Source of the DNA: Bacillota bacterium
GTDB lineage: Bacteria > Sysuimicrobiota > Sysuimicrobiia > Sysuimicrobiales > Segetimicrobiaceae
NCBI GenBank assembly: GCA_021324975.1
Contig: JAJPIA010000101.1
Coordinates: 77,924-141,923 of the forward strand
Direction of reading: 5' to 3'
DNA: 64,000 nucleotides
Position 1 is the first letter of the stretch, and each line of letters starts with the position of its first letter. A program made the position numbers and the translations under genes. The notes beneath the pieces are model-generated. The model was not told where the DNA came from, did no database searches, and saw only the letters and a list, made by a program, of their open reading frames with translations. This document shows positions 7,130 to 15,705 of this stretch, one piece after another.

Positions 7130-9781
7130 TCATGGGCGCGCGCGGTTCTCCTGCTCACCGCGCTCAGCCTCCTCCAGCGCGCGCTCCATGGTGAGGGCGC
7201 GTCCGGTGGCCCAGGCGGCGGTGAAGACGTCCGGCGTAGCTGCCTCGCGCGCGGCCGCGACTTCTCGATCGTAGTCGCCGCGATCCGACGGCGGGAGCGG
7301 CGCGCCCAGCGATTCACGCAAGGCTTCCGCGGCGCCGAAAAGACGCGCCGCCTTCACCGCATGGCCGCGCGCCCCGGCCAGCCCGGCGAACCGTTCGAGC
7401 TGATTGGCCAGGCCGAGCGTGTCGCCGATCTCGCGTCGCAGGCCCAGGCCCCGGGTGAGCTGTGCGCGCGCCGCCGCGTGGTCTCCCTGCCGGTAGGCAA
7501 CCCATCCAAGGTTGGTCAGCGCCATGGCAATGTGCTGTTTGTCTTCGTGCCGCTCCCAGATCTCGAGCGCTTGGCTTAGGAGCCGCGTCGCCTCGGCATA
7601 GTCACCTTGGCGAAACGCGGCGCGGCCGAGATTGTGGAGCGCCAGGGCTACGCCCCACTCATCGCCGAGCTCGCGTCGCAGCGCGAGGCTCTCCCCGAGC
7701 AGCGCCCGCTCCGAGGCCACGTCCCCTTCCCCGGCCGCGACGAACGCGAGGTTGCCGAGGATCGTGGCGACGCCGCGGCCGTCGCCCAGCGTCCGCCACA
7801 AGGCGAGGCCCTGCTCGTAGAACCGGCGGCCCCCGGCGTAGTCGGCCTGTCCAAAGACGGCGAGGTTGCCCGCCGCGTTGAGCGCCTCCGCCCGCACGGG
7901 CCCAGGCGCGTCCGCGCCGGCCTGGAGCAGCGCGTGCAACCACTGCCGGCCTTCCGCAAAGTAGCCGCGGACGAACCAAAACCGCCACGCCGCGCCGACC
8001 AGCCGCAGGCCCGCCTCCGCGCGGCCGCTCCGGAGCGCCCACTCCAGCGCCGTCCTGAGGTTATCGTGCTCGGTCTCGAACCGCTCGAACCACGCGGCCT
8101 GCGTCGAGCCGACGAGACCCGGGGCCGCGCGCTCCGCAAGCTCGACGTACCATTGGAGGTGCCGGTCCGAAACGGCCGCGGCCTCTCGCGACTCGTGGAG
8201 GCGTTCGGCGCTGTATTGGCGGACCGTTTCCAGGAACCGGTAGCGCATGGTTCCCGCGTGCTCCTCCGCTTGGACCAGCGACCTCAAGACGAGCTGACTC
8301 AGCAGGTCCAGCACGGCGAGCGGCCGGTCCTCCGTGGTCTCGCAGACTCTTTCCGCCGCCTCGAGCGTCCAGCCGCCGGCGAACACCGCGAGACGCCGCA
8401 GCAGTGTCTGCTCGCCGGGCGAGAGCAGCTGGTATCCCCAGTCGATCACGGCGCGGAGCGTCTGATGGCGCGCCGGCGCTGTGCGGCTTCCCTGCTTGAG
8501 CAACGACAGCCGATCCTCGAGCCGCTTCGCGAGCTCCGACACCGGGAGCGCCGCGACGCGGGCGGCGGCGAGCTCAATGGCCAGCGGGATCCCGTCGAGC
8601 CGGCGGCAGACCTCCACGACCGCCGGGGCGTTCTCGGGGGTGAGGGCAAATGCGGGCTGGGCCGCCGCTGCCCGCTCCGCGAACAACCTCACGGCCTCCG
8701 ACGCGGGAGCGGTGGCCGCGGTGACCGGCACTCCAGCCGCCGGCAACGACAGCGACGGGACGCGCATCGTGATCTCGCCGGGGATCCTGAGCGGCTCGCG
8801 GCTGGTCGCGAGCACCCGCACGCGCTCGCACGCGCCGAGGATGGCGCCGATTGCGGCCGCGCAGGCGTCGATCACATGCTCGCAGTTGTCCATCACCAGC
8901 ACCATCGCACGATCGCGAAGCGCCTCGGTGAGCCCGGTCAACCAGGGCCGGCCCGGCATTTCCCGCACGCCGAATGTCGCGGCCACGGTCTGCACGACGA
9001 GCCTGGGGTCGGTCAGGGAGGCGAGCTCGACGAGCCACACCCCATCCGGATACTGCGGCACGAGATCCGCGCCGACCCGGAGCGCAAGGCGCGTCTTGCC
9101 GCAGCCGCCGGTCCCGGTCAGGGTGACGAGACGGCTCGTGGCGAGGACGCGGCCGACCTCGGTCCGCTCCCGGTCGCGCCCGACGAAGCTGGAGAGTTCC
9201 GGGGGGAGATTGTGACGCCGTGCCGGCAGCGCCCGGAGCGGGGGAAAGTCAACCGCGAGCGCCGGTGACATCACCTGGAAGATCTGTTCCGGCTGGCGCA
9301 GGTCTTTGAGCCGGTGGATGCCGAGGTCCCGCAGGCCGAGTTCCGGCGGCAGCGAGCCCGTCACCAAACCCTCGGTCGCCCGCGACATCAGGATTTGGCC
9401 GCCGTGCGCCGCATTGCAGATACGGGCGGCCCGGTGGACATCGAGCCCGATGTACTCACCCGCCACCCGCACCGGCTCCCCGGTGTGCACGCCCATCCGC
9501 ACGCGTAGACGCGTCTCCGGCGGCCACGCGTGCTCGGTGAGCGCACGCTGCGCCGCCACCGCCGCGACCACGGCCGCGCGGGCGCTGGCAAACGCCACCA
9601 GGATCGCGTCTCCCGCCACGTCCATCTGGGTGCCGCCCTGCCGTGCAAACTCTGCGTGGAGCACGCGGCGGTGCTCGTCGAGCAGGTCGGCATACCGGGC
9701 GTCACCGAGATGCTGGAGCAGGTTGGTGGAACCTTCGATATCGGTGAAGACGAACGTGACGATCCGTGAGCGGCCGGACAT
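7130..9781 (-). CDS. Cyclase-domain / NB-ARC-type ATPase / TPR regulator
   Basis: An 883-residue signalling protein. ATG 9781 is chosen because the cyclase domain then starts at once (MSGRSRIVTFVFTDIEGST). Residues about 5-190 are a class III nucleotide cyclase fold; both metal aspartates are present (FTDIEG and AGDAIL). The usual purine-selecting Lys is Asp, and the transition-state Asn is His (LDVHRAARI). Activity and product are therefore uncertain. An AP-ATPase follows with Walker A GTGGCGKTRLA and Walker B AMVLVMDNCEH. The C-terminal third is TPR repeats. It probably senses a partner protein through the TPRs. It lies on the same strand as the peptidase, CRP and sigma genes. Confidence 0.88.
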   Translation of the reverse strand: MSGRSRIVTFVFTDIEGSTNLLQHLGDARYADLLDEHRRVLHAEFARQGGTQMDVAGDAILVAFASARAAVVAAVAAQRALTEHAWPPETRLRVRMGVHTGEPVRVAGEYIGLDVHRAARICNAAHGGQILMSRATEGLVTGSLPPELGLRDLGIHRLKDLRQPEQIFQVMSPALAVDFPPLRALPARRHNLPPELSSFVGRDRERTEVGRVLATSRLVTLTGTGGCGKTRLALRVGADLVPQYPDGVWLVELASLTDPRLVVQTVAATFGVREMPGRPWLTGLTEALRDRAMVLVMDNCEHVIDACAAAIGAILGACERVRVLATSREPLRIPGEITMRVPSLSLPAAGVPVTAATAPASEAVRLFAERAAAAQPAFALTPENAPAVVEVCRRLDGIPLAIELAAARVAALPVSELAKRLEDRLSLLKQGSRTAPARHQTLRAVIDWGYQLLSPGEQTLLRRLAVFAGGWTLEAAERVCETTEDRPLAVLDLLSQLVLRSLVQAEEHAGTMRYRFLETVRQYSAERLHESREAAAVSDRHLQWYVELAERAAPGLVGSTQAAWFERFETEHDNLRTALEWALRSGRAEAGLRLVGAAWRFWFVRGYFAEGRQWLHALLQAGADAPGPVRAEALNAAGNLAVFGQADYAGGRRFYEQGLALWRTLGDGRGVATILGNLAFVAAGEGDVASERALLGESLALRRELGDEWGVALALHNLGRAAFRQGDYAEATRLLSQALEIWERHEDKQHIAMALTNLGWVAYRQGDHAAARAQLTRGLGLRREIGDTLGLANQLERFAGLAGARGHAVKAARLFGAAEALRESLGAPLPPSDRGDYDREVAAAREAATPDVFTAAWATGRALTMERALEEAERGEQENRARP

Positions 9782-9912
9782 ATCCGATTCCCCGAAGCGC
9801 ACCCGTCCCGTCGAGCCGGCGGCGCGTCCATTCCCCATGCGCGACGACGAGCCCTTTTCGGTGAGCCGTCGGGAGGTCCTGCCGTCGGCGGCCGATTCCC
9901 GTCGGGCCGCCG

Positions 9913-10722
9913 TCAGACGGCCGACCGAATGGTCCAGAAGTCGTCGGTGAGGTGCGGCGCCGTGAGGTATGCGTACGGGAGCAGGAAATAGCCGCCCCGT
10001 CCCCAGCGGCTGCCCCAGGAGTTGCGCACGAGCAGGCGGCGTGCGCCGTCCTCGTACCCGACGGCGAGGACACTGTGGCCCCGCCCGAGGTGGCGATCGC
10101 GTTGCGTAGGCAGCGGCGCCACACCCGACCGCGCGACGGCCGCGGTCTCGAAGCTCGAGTAGACCACCATGCCGAACAGCACGGGATGCCCGGACGCCAG
10201 GCAGGCCCGCACCGCGGTCAGCCGTCCGTCCCGCGCCAGGCGATGATAACGGATCGCGCGGTGCGGCGCGGCGGCCCGAAAACAGCGCGGCGGAGGAGCG
10301 AGCTCAAACCGCGGCACCTCGTACGGCCATAGTGTCTCCGCGCAGACCCCATGCCGCGCGACACACTTCAACGCGTCGCGGATCGACGATCCGGTATCGC
10401 ACCGCGCAAATCCGCGTGCCGCGCGGGTGTTGTAGTAGATGAACATGCGCGAGGGGACAAAATCGGGCGCGAGGGCCTCCCGCCGCCGCAGGTACTGAAG
10501 CGCCGCCGCGACCGCGTTGGCGGTGCAACTCTCCAACTGGCCCTGATCGTAGACCGGCGGGCACTGTGGGCGGAGGTCAACACGACGCGGCAGCCGCCGC
10601 GCGAGGGCGGCGGGCCATGTGTAGGGGACGTCCCGCCGGTCGGGAAGGTCCCGGACCCATCCATAGTAATGTCGCCGTCGACGGCCCGCCTGCCGCGACC
10701 GGGCGGCCTCGCGCGCACTCAG
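9913..10722 (-). CDS. C1-family papain-like cysteine peptidase (probable CTG start)
   Basis: About 269 residues. The catalytic elements of a C1A-like peptidase are visible in order: oxyanion Gln60 and nucleophile Cys66 in DQGQLESCTANA, catalytic His in GRGHSVLAVGYED, and Asn in VRNSWGSRWGRGGYF. No signal peptide or pro-domain is visible, so a cytoplasmic place is likely. No ATG, GTG or TTG exists in frame after the upstream CRP gene ends. A CTG at 10722 overlaps the CRP stop as CTGA and would give an Arg-rich N-terminal tail. The start is therefore uncertain. Likely cotranscribed with the CRP gene. Confidence 0.82.
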   Translation of the reverse strand: MSAREAARSRQAGRRRRHYYGWVRDLPDRRDVPYTWPAALARRLPRRVDLRPQCPPVYDQGQLESCTANAVAAALQYLRRREALAPDFVPSRMFIYYNTRAARGFARCDTGSSIRDALKCVARHGVCAETLWPYEVPRFELAPPPRCFRAAAPHRAIRYHRLARDGRLTAVRACLASGHPVLFGMVVYSSFETAAVARSGVAPLPTQRDRHLGRGHSVLAVGYEDGARRLLVRNSWGSRWGRGGYFLLPYAYLTAPHLTDDFWTIRSAV

Positions 10723-11435
10723 GAGAGTTCCGCCCGCAACCGTTCCGGATCGACCACGATGAGGCGCTGCCGTTCGTGGCGGATCAGTCCCCTGTCCGTG
10801 TAGTACCGCAGCCACTTGTTGACGCTTTCCCGCGTCGCGCCGACCATCCCGGCCAGATCGCCCTGCGTCAGCCGGGATGCGACCGTGACGCCGTGCGGTC
10901 CCGAGCGGCCCCGCGTGTCGGCCAGTTCGACCAGCAGCTTCACCAACCGTGTGCGGACGTCGAGAAACACCCCGTCGTGGATGCGGCTGTCCGCGCCGCG
11001 CAGCCTCCGGCTGACCGCGGCAAGCAGCACGAGCGCCGCCTGCGGGTGCGCGGTCAGGAAGCTCGTAAAGGCGTCTCGCGGCAGGATCCACAGCACGGAG
11101 GGCACGGTGGCCACGGCTTCGGCAGACCGGGGTTCGCCGTCAAGGAGCGAGAGCTCGCCGAGAAAATCGCCTCGGCCGAACAGCGCGAGCACGACCTCGT
11201 CCCCGCGAGACGATCCGAGAACGATCTTGACCTCGCCCTCCTCGACGATGTAGAGGGCGGTCCCCGGGTCGCCTTGATGGAAGATGACCTCACCGGCGGC
11301 GTAGCGGTGCCGCCGCATGAGCGCGGCGACGCCGTCCAGCGACGCCGGCGCCAACTGCGACAGCAGCGGAACCTGCGCGAGCAGTTCCCGGAGCACCGCG
11401 GCGCTGCCTCCGATCGAGGTCGGTTTTCCGTCCAC
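10719..11435 (-). CDS. CRP/FNR-family transcriptional regulator, cAMP-type ligand pocket
   Basis: A 238-residue regulator with an N-terminal cyclic-nucleotide-binding beta-barrel and a C-terminal winged helix. It starts with GTG 11435 behind GGAGGGAGC. The phosphate-binding cassette keeps the CRP residues Gly-Glu-Leu (93-95) and Arg-Ser-Ala (103-105), suggesting it binds a cyclic nucleotide rather than an Fe-S cluster. The recognition helix reads ATRESVNK (200-207). Its Arg and Glu match those that read the GTGA half-site in E. coli CRP, and the third contact Arg is Lys. Two TGTGA-type palindromes lie about 1.2 kb upstream, before the sigma gene. Confidence 0.92.
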   Translation of the reverse strand: MDGKPTSIGGSAAVLRELLAQVPLLSQLAPASLDGVAALMRRHRYAAGEVIFHQGDPGTALYIVEEGEVKIVLGSSRGDEVVLALFGRGDFLGELSLLDGEPRSAEAVATVPSVLWILPRDAFTSFLTAHPQAALVLLAAVSRRLRGADSRIHDGVFLDVRTRLVKLLVELADTRGRSGPHGVTVASRLTQGDLAGMVGATRESVNKWLRYYTDRGLIRHERQRLIVVDPERLRAELS

Positions 11436-11537
11436 GCGCTCCCTCCACCGCCGCCGGAGCGGCGCATGTCATCCGCCGGCGCACCCTTCGACGATCACCC
11501 GCCCGCACCTCCGCCGCGGCTCGGGCTCGACCTCGAG

Positions 11538-12431
11538 CTACGAGGCGAAATCGGCGAGCGCCCGCCCCCGGCTCAAGCGCCGCAGCTTGGCGAGGGCTTT
11601 GAGCTCCAGCTGCCTCGCTCGTTCGCGCGTGACCCCGAACACCTTGGCCACTTCCTCCAGGGTGCGCGGCTGATTGTCGTCCAGTCCAAAGCGAAGCATG
11701 ATGACCTGGCGCTGGCGCATCGGCAGCGCATTCAGCAGGTCCGCAAGGTGCGCTCTCAAGGCGGAGGCAAACGCCGCCTCGGCCGGATCGGGCGCCGTGG
11801 TGTCCTCGAGCAGGTCACCGAGGCATCCGTCCTCGTCGTTCGCGATCGGCGCTTCGAGCGAGACCGGCATCCGCGCGACTTGCTGCGCCGCGCGCACCCG
11901 CGCAACCGGGTGGTCCATGCGCTCCTCGATCTCTTCGGCGCTCGGCTCGCGCCCCAGCTCTTGCGCCAGATGCTGTTGGACGCGGGTCAGCTTGTTTACC
12001 TGGAGCGCCATGTGCACGGGAATCCGGATCGGCCGGCTGTGGACGCCCCGGGCCCGCACGAGCGCCTGCCGGATCCACCAGGTCGCGTACGTCGCGAACC
12101 GGTGGCCGCGGCGCCAGTCGAACCGCGCGACGGCCTGCATGAGCCCGAGGTTGCCTTCCTGGATGAGGTCGGACAGCGCGACGCCGGCGCCCGCGTATCG
12201 CCTGGCGAGGCTCACGACCAGCCGCAGGTTGGCTTCGATCAGCTGCCGCCGGGCGTCCGCGTCGCCGCCTTCCGCGCGCCTGGCCAGCTCCACCTCTTCG
12301 ACCGCCGACAGCAGCCGCACGCGGCCGACTTCGTCTAAATACATGCGGACGAGATCACTCCCGGCACCGTCGCCACCCAGCAATGGTGCGCGGTCCTCCG
12401 CCGTGTGCGCCCCCAGCTGCTCGTGCAGCAT
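11538..12431 (-). CDS. RNA polymerase sigma-70 family factor (group 1/2, RpoD-like)
   Basis: A 297-residue sigma factor starting at ATG 12431, chosen for the GGAGGAGAGGGG just before it. Region 1.2 (DLVRMYLDEVGRVRLLS), region 2 (LRLVVSLARRYAG, DLIQEGNLGLMQAVARFDW, FATYATWWIRQA), region 3 and region 4 (QRQVIMLRFGL, TLEEVAKVFGVTRERARQLE) are all present. It lacks the long region 1.1 of RpoD, so it could be a group 2 (SigB/HrdB-like) alternative factor. The putative CRP sites 155-197 bp upstream suggest cyclic-nucleotide control. Confidence 0.92.
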   Translation of the reverse strand: MLHEQLGAHTAEDRAPLLGGDGAGSDLVRMYLDEVGRVRLLSAVEEVELARRAEGGDADARRQLIEANLRLVVSLARRYAGAGVALSDLIQEGNLGLMQAVARFDWRRGHRFATYATWWIRQALVRARGVHSRPIRIPVHMALQVNKLTRVQQHLAQELGREPSAEEIEERMDHPVARVRAAQQVARMPVSLEAPIANDEDGCLGDLLEDTTAPDPAEAAFASALRAHLADLLNALPMRQRQVIMLRFGLDDNQPRTLEEVAKVFGVTRERARQLELKALAKLRRLSRGRALADFAS

Positions 12432-12585
12432 CCCCTCTCCTCCCCCCGGCCGCCGCCGCGCTTGACCGCAGCGGCCTCTCGGCCTCCGGCTCTCCCGCGA
12501 CGAGGCAGGGCCGTTTTGCGCCACGCTCCGCCCAGGTCACGGCCCCACGATAACCGCACCCCGCCGCCGGCTGAAATCGCGCGTG

Positions 12586-12602
12586 TCACACGAGCGGTGT
12601 GA
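12586..12602. promoter_or_regulatory. Palindrome TCACAC-N5-GTGTGA
   Basis: A perfect inverted repeat of six bases per arm around a five-base centre. The arms carry TCACA/TGTGA, the CRP half-site, in outward order. It lies 155 bp upstream of the sigma-factor ATG and 128 bp upstream of a small membrane-protein gene on the other strand. Confidence 0.5.
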
Positions 12603-12612
12603 ATTGCGTCAC

Positions 12613-12628
12613 TGTGATGTGCTTCACA
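12613..12628. promoter_or_regulatory. Consensus CRP-type site TGTGA-N6-TCACA
   Basis: The sequence TGTGATGTGCTTCACA matches the E. coli CRP half-sites and their six-base spacing exactly. It is 11 bases from the palindrome at 12586-12602, in the divergent region between the sigma factor and a small membrane protein. The CRP-like protein encoded at 10719-11435 retains the Arg-Glu pair used to read GTGA, so it is the natural candidate ligand; this link is inference. Confidence 0.65.
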
Positions 12629-12729
12629 TGCGGATGGTGGCGCCGTTCAAGGCGGCGCGGGGAGCGGCCGGCTAGATTGGCAAGGACAGGGGCGTCCCGG
12701 GAGGAACGGGGCGGACGGGGGTGGGCGAC

Positions 12730-12888
12730 ATGCCGTCTGGGCTTACGTCAGGGGTGGATCCGGCAAGCGCGGTGGGGGTGCTCCTGTGGTGCCTCATCCT
12801 GGCGGTCGCGATCGTGGCACGCCCCAGGCACGACGAAGCCGCATGGTCGCGCGGCAGCGCGCACGACCCCGACGACGAGCCGCGTTAG
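12730..12888 (+). CDS. Small single-pass membrane protein
   Basis: 52 codons from ATG 12730 (an in-frame GTG at 12721 is an alternative). One hydrophobic helix spans about residues 14-30 (VGVLLWCLILAVAIVA), followed by a charged tail ending DPDDEPR. The upstream stretch is G-rich rather than a clean Shine-Dalgarno site. It stands alone downstream of the CRP-type sites. Function unknown. Confidence 0.45.
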   Translation: MPSGLTSGVDPASAVGVLLWCLILAVAIVARPRHDEAAWSRGSAHDPDDEPR

Positions 12889-12893
12889 CGCGA

Positions 12894-13406
12894 TCAGCGC
12901 GGCAGCATCCGGACCATGAGGGCTTCCCGGAGGCCGGGGTCGGAGGGGTGCGGTTTGGTTCGCCCGGTCTCGGCGAACCCCTGGCGCGCGTAGAGCGCCT
13001 TGGCCGCGCGGTTCGTGTCCGTGACCCATAGTTGGACGCAGCTGGCGCTGCGCTCACGGGCCCACGCCGTAACGGCTTCGACGAGCGCCGCTCCGACACC
13101 GCCCCGCCGCCGAGCCGGATCTACCCACATGGACGCCAGCCTTACGATGCTTGGATAGTCACGGTGCACGAATCCCCGAGCCATGCCGTACCACGTCTCG
13201 CCTTCCTCGGCGACGAACATCGTGTATGCTGCGCCGGCTGCATGCTCCCGGCAGACGCCGTCCCAAAACTCCTGCGGTTGCCCAAGCGCCTCCGCGTGCG
13301 TCCACCCAAAGGCCGCCGGGGCCTCGGCTAGCGCCCGCAGGCGGATCGCGCGAAGGCGCAGGCCTTCATCGGGACGGACACGGCGGACTTGTACGGCGCT
13401 GCGCAT
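12894..13406 (-). CDS. GNAT-family N-acetyltransferase
   Basis: A 170-residue cytoplasmic acetyltransferase starting at ATG 13406 (MRSAVQVRRVRPDEG); a longer frame upstream reads into low-complexity sequence. The acetyl-CoA-binding motif A is MWVDPARRRGGVGAALVEAV, with the RRxGGVG phosphate loop. Motif B follows as LWVTDTNRAAKALYARQGF. The substrate cannot be told. It is a single gene, convergent with the small membrane protein. Confidence 0.88.
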   Translation of the reverse strand: MRSAVQVRRVRPDEGLRLRAIRLRALAEAPAAFGWTHAEALGQPQEFWDGVCREHAAGAAYTMFVAEEGETWYGMARGFVHRDYPSIVRLASMWVDPARRRGGVGAALVEAVTAWARERSASCVQLWVTDTNRAAKALYARQGFAETGRTKPHPSDPGLREALMVRMLPR

Positions 13407-13469
13407 GAGGCCTTGGTTCGGCTCGCCCCCACTCCGCCCTGCTGGGCAATTCGGAAACCCGGCTGGCAA

Positions 13470-13514
13470 CACCCGAAAAAGAAAGAACGGCCCTCGGGGG
13501 GAGGAAAAGGGCCG
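13470..13514 (-). terminator. Rho-independent terminator of the diguanylate cyclase gene
   Basis: On the minus strand a 7-bp stem CGGCCCT/AGGGCCG encloses a 13-base loop and is followed by TTCTTTCTTTTT. It sits 120 bp past the stop of the diguanylate cyclase gene transcribed in this direction. Confidence 0.65.
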
Positions 13515-13633
13515 CTCTCTCGCCTTGCTCGCTTGCATACATATTGTACCCGCGTGGGAACACGTCTAACAGTCCATTCGCAAACCCAACCACCGAAAAA
13601 CCCCGAAGGCCGACCGGCGCGGGCCTCGACAGG

Positions 13634-14782
13634 TCACGAGACCGTCCTGGCCGAGGAGCGCGGCCGCCTCTTCATTTCGTATAGCCGGTGATCCGCCGTC
13701 TCCAGGAGCCGTTCCGCGCTTGTTCCGTCTTCCGGCCACGCCGCCACGCCCCAACTGAATCGGACATCCAGATTGGCCCCCTGCCCGACATCGGCCGGAA
13801 TGAGGTCGAAGGTTGCGAGCCGGCTCAGCATGACCGTGGCTTTGACGGCCGTGGTTTCGGGAAGCAGCAGCACAAATTCGTCGCCGCCGTAGCGCGCCGC
13901 GAGATCGGTCTGCCGCAGGTAGCCCCGCAGGATCTTGCCGACGTGCGTCAGCACCTGGTCCCCGACCGTGTGGCCGTAGGCGTCGTTGATGCCCTTGAAC
14001 CCGTCGAGATCGATGCTCACCACGCTCAGCGGGTCGGTAGATCGGGCGCAGCGTTGAAGCTCGGCGTGGAGCCTATCCAGCAGCCCGCGGCGGTTGGCCA
14101 GGCCGGTCAGCGCGTCGGTGGTCGCCGCTTCCTGCGCGCGCACGCGTTCCTCCATCTCGCGCTGGAGCGCGAGGCGCGCCTCCTCCGTCGTGGCGACGGA
14201 GTGGCGGTGGCTGTTGCACAGAAGCGTGGTAAAGATGGCCGTCGCGGTGACCGGCAGGGCGTGCGCGATCACCGCCACGTCGTTGCGGCCGTATGAATAG
14301 ACCCACGTCGGCGCCACATAGTTAAGGATCACGTGGTGCAGGGCCGTCAGCACCAGCACGAACCAGCCCAACCGCCAGTCGGAATAGACGGTGACCAGCG
14401 CCATGACCATGAAGAAGTGGAAGTGCATCTCGATCGATCCGCCGCTCATGAAGACGAACAGATACGAGTAGACCGTCAGCGCCGCGCTCATCAGGAGCCG
14501 CCACGCGTAGTGGTTGCGAAAGCTGTCCCGGAGGAGCGTGGGGACCGCCGCCGCGAGCAATCCGACCGCGGAGGACGTGAGCGCTTCCGTGGGGCTCAGC
14601 ACGCGCCAGGAGAACGGGGACGGGAGTAGCACGCTCAGCTTGAGATAGGAGTTGGTACAAGCCATCAGCAGCGTGAACCCGAAGTGCCACCACAGCAGCT
14701 TGAGCATGAATCGATCGATGCTGCGGTAGTTGAGCGCGGCCGCGTAGTTGCCGTTGATATCGGACGTCAGGTCCGGCTTCAT
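13634..14782 (-). CDS. Membrane diguanylate cyclase (GGDEF)
   Basis: A 382-residue protein that would make cyclic di-GMP at the membrane. The first 190 residues hold about six hydrophobic helices, with the conserved-looking loop SIEMHFHFFMVMALV that is common in this class of sensor domain. A short coiled linker (196-220) joins it to the GGDEF domain. The active site is intact as GGDEF (299-303). The inhibitory I-site RQTD (290-293) lies exactly five residues before it, so product feedback is expected. No EAL or HD-GYP partner is nearby. It ends in a clear terminator. Confidence 0.93.
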   Translation of the reverse strand: MKPDLTSDINGNYAAALNYRSIDRFMLKLLWWHFGFTLLMACTNSYLKLSVLLPSPFSWRVLSPTEALTSSAVGLLAAAVPTLLRDSFRNHYAWRLLMSAALTVYSYLFVFMSGGSIEMHFHFFMVMALVTVYSDWRLGWFVLVLTALHHVILNYVAPTWVYSYGRNDVAVIAHALPVTATAIFTTLLCNSHRHSVATTEEARLALQREMEERVRAQEAATTDALTGLANRRGLLDRLHAELQRCARSTDPLSVVSIDLDGFKGINDAYGHTVGDQVLTHVGKILRGYLRQTDLAARYGGDEFVLLLPETTAVKATVMLSRLATFDLIPADVGQGANLDVRFSWGVAAWPEDGTSAERLLETADHRLYEMKRRPRSSARTVS

Positions 14783-15039
14783 TCACGGCCTCCCCGAAGG
14801 CTCCGGGCTAGGATACGACGCTGCGGTTGGAGGCCCGACGCGCCGGGCTGCGGAGCGTCTCCGGGTGCCGTGATCGTGCCCAAGGGAGACCGGCATTAGA
14901 CGCGGGCGAATTCACAACACCTTCATGGGTCCTCCAAGAACCCTTCAACGCCCCCGGGTATCCTCGAAGTGTCGGCATCGAGCCGGCGGAAGACCCCGAC
15001 GCCGAGCTCTCTGCACGAACGATGGTGGAGGTGACTGGC

Positions 15040-15384
15040 ATGGCGATATTGGCGAAACGCTTCGCACGATTCGCGGTGCTTGGCGCGGCGTTTGTCGCGC
15101 TCAGCGGGCTGCCGGCATACGCGGGACAGCCGTCGGGAAACTACGAGGCGTGGGGAGGCTACCGGCAGGCCCAGACCGATTGCGCCGGCCCGTATGACCG
15201 GGGTGGTCCGCGAGGTTGGGCCTGCAACTCCGCCCACGGTGACCATCGGTGGAACGGCGGCGGCCCCTGGAACGGGGGCGTCTATCCCCCCGGGCAGGTG
15301 AACGGGATGTCCTGGCAGGACGCCGGATACTCGCCCGAAGAGGCCTGGGAGATCTGGAACTCGACGCCCAAGATCGGATTCTAG
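15040..15384 (+). CDS. Small secreted Gly/Trp-rich protein
   Basis: 114 residues, starting at ATG 15040 behind GGAGGTG with six-base spacing. A signal peptide ends near GLPAYAGQ. The mature chain is about 85 residues, rich in Gly, Trp, Tyr and Asn (WGGYRQAQTDCAGPYDRGG, HRWNGGGPWNGG), with two cysteines that could form a disulfide. No known domain is recognised. It is a single-gene unit ended by a strong hairpin. Confidence 0.7.
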   Translation: MAILAKRFARFAVLGAAFVALSGLPAYAGQPSGNYEAWGGYRQAQTDCAGPYDRGGPRGWACNSAHGDHRWNGGGPWNGGVYPPGQVNGMSWQDAGYSPEEAWEIWNSTPKIGF

Positions 15385-15396
15385 CCGGTCAACGCG

Positions 15397-15430
15397 GACG
15401 CCCGGAGCGCTAAGCTGCTCCGGGCGTCTT
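15397..15430 (+). terminator. Strong hairpin terminator
   Basis: A perfect 12-bp stem (GACGCCCGGAGC / GCTCCGGGCGTC) with an eight-base loop, 12 bases after the stop of the secreted protein and followed by a short TTC run. It is very likely the 3' end of that transcript, although the T tract is weak. Confidence 0.7.
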
Positions 15431-15705
15431 CATGCCCGAACGGGTACTGCTCACGCTTTGTCCGCCGCTATCAGCCCGCAGCCCGCAGTAGCCCGGGCGC
15501 TTCCCCACGAAGACGCTCCGCCGCCTTCTCGGGAAGGCCTTGACTTCCGCGCGATGCCCCGCAACGGGCTGGGTAAATCGCGTGCTTCGTGAGGAAATGC
15601 CGCCGCCGTCGCACCCGTTGGCAGCATTGGGAACTGTTGCCGGGCTCACGGCCGCCACGAGCCCGGTCGTCAAGGATTCCGAATCCTGGGGCCGATCATG
15701 TCGAC

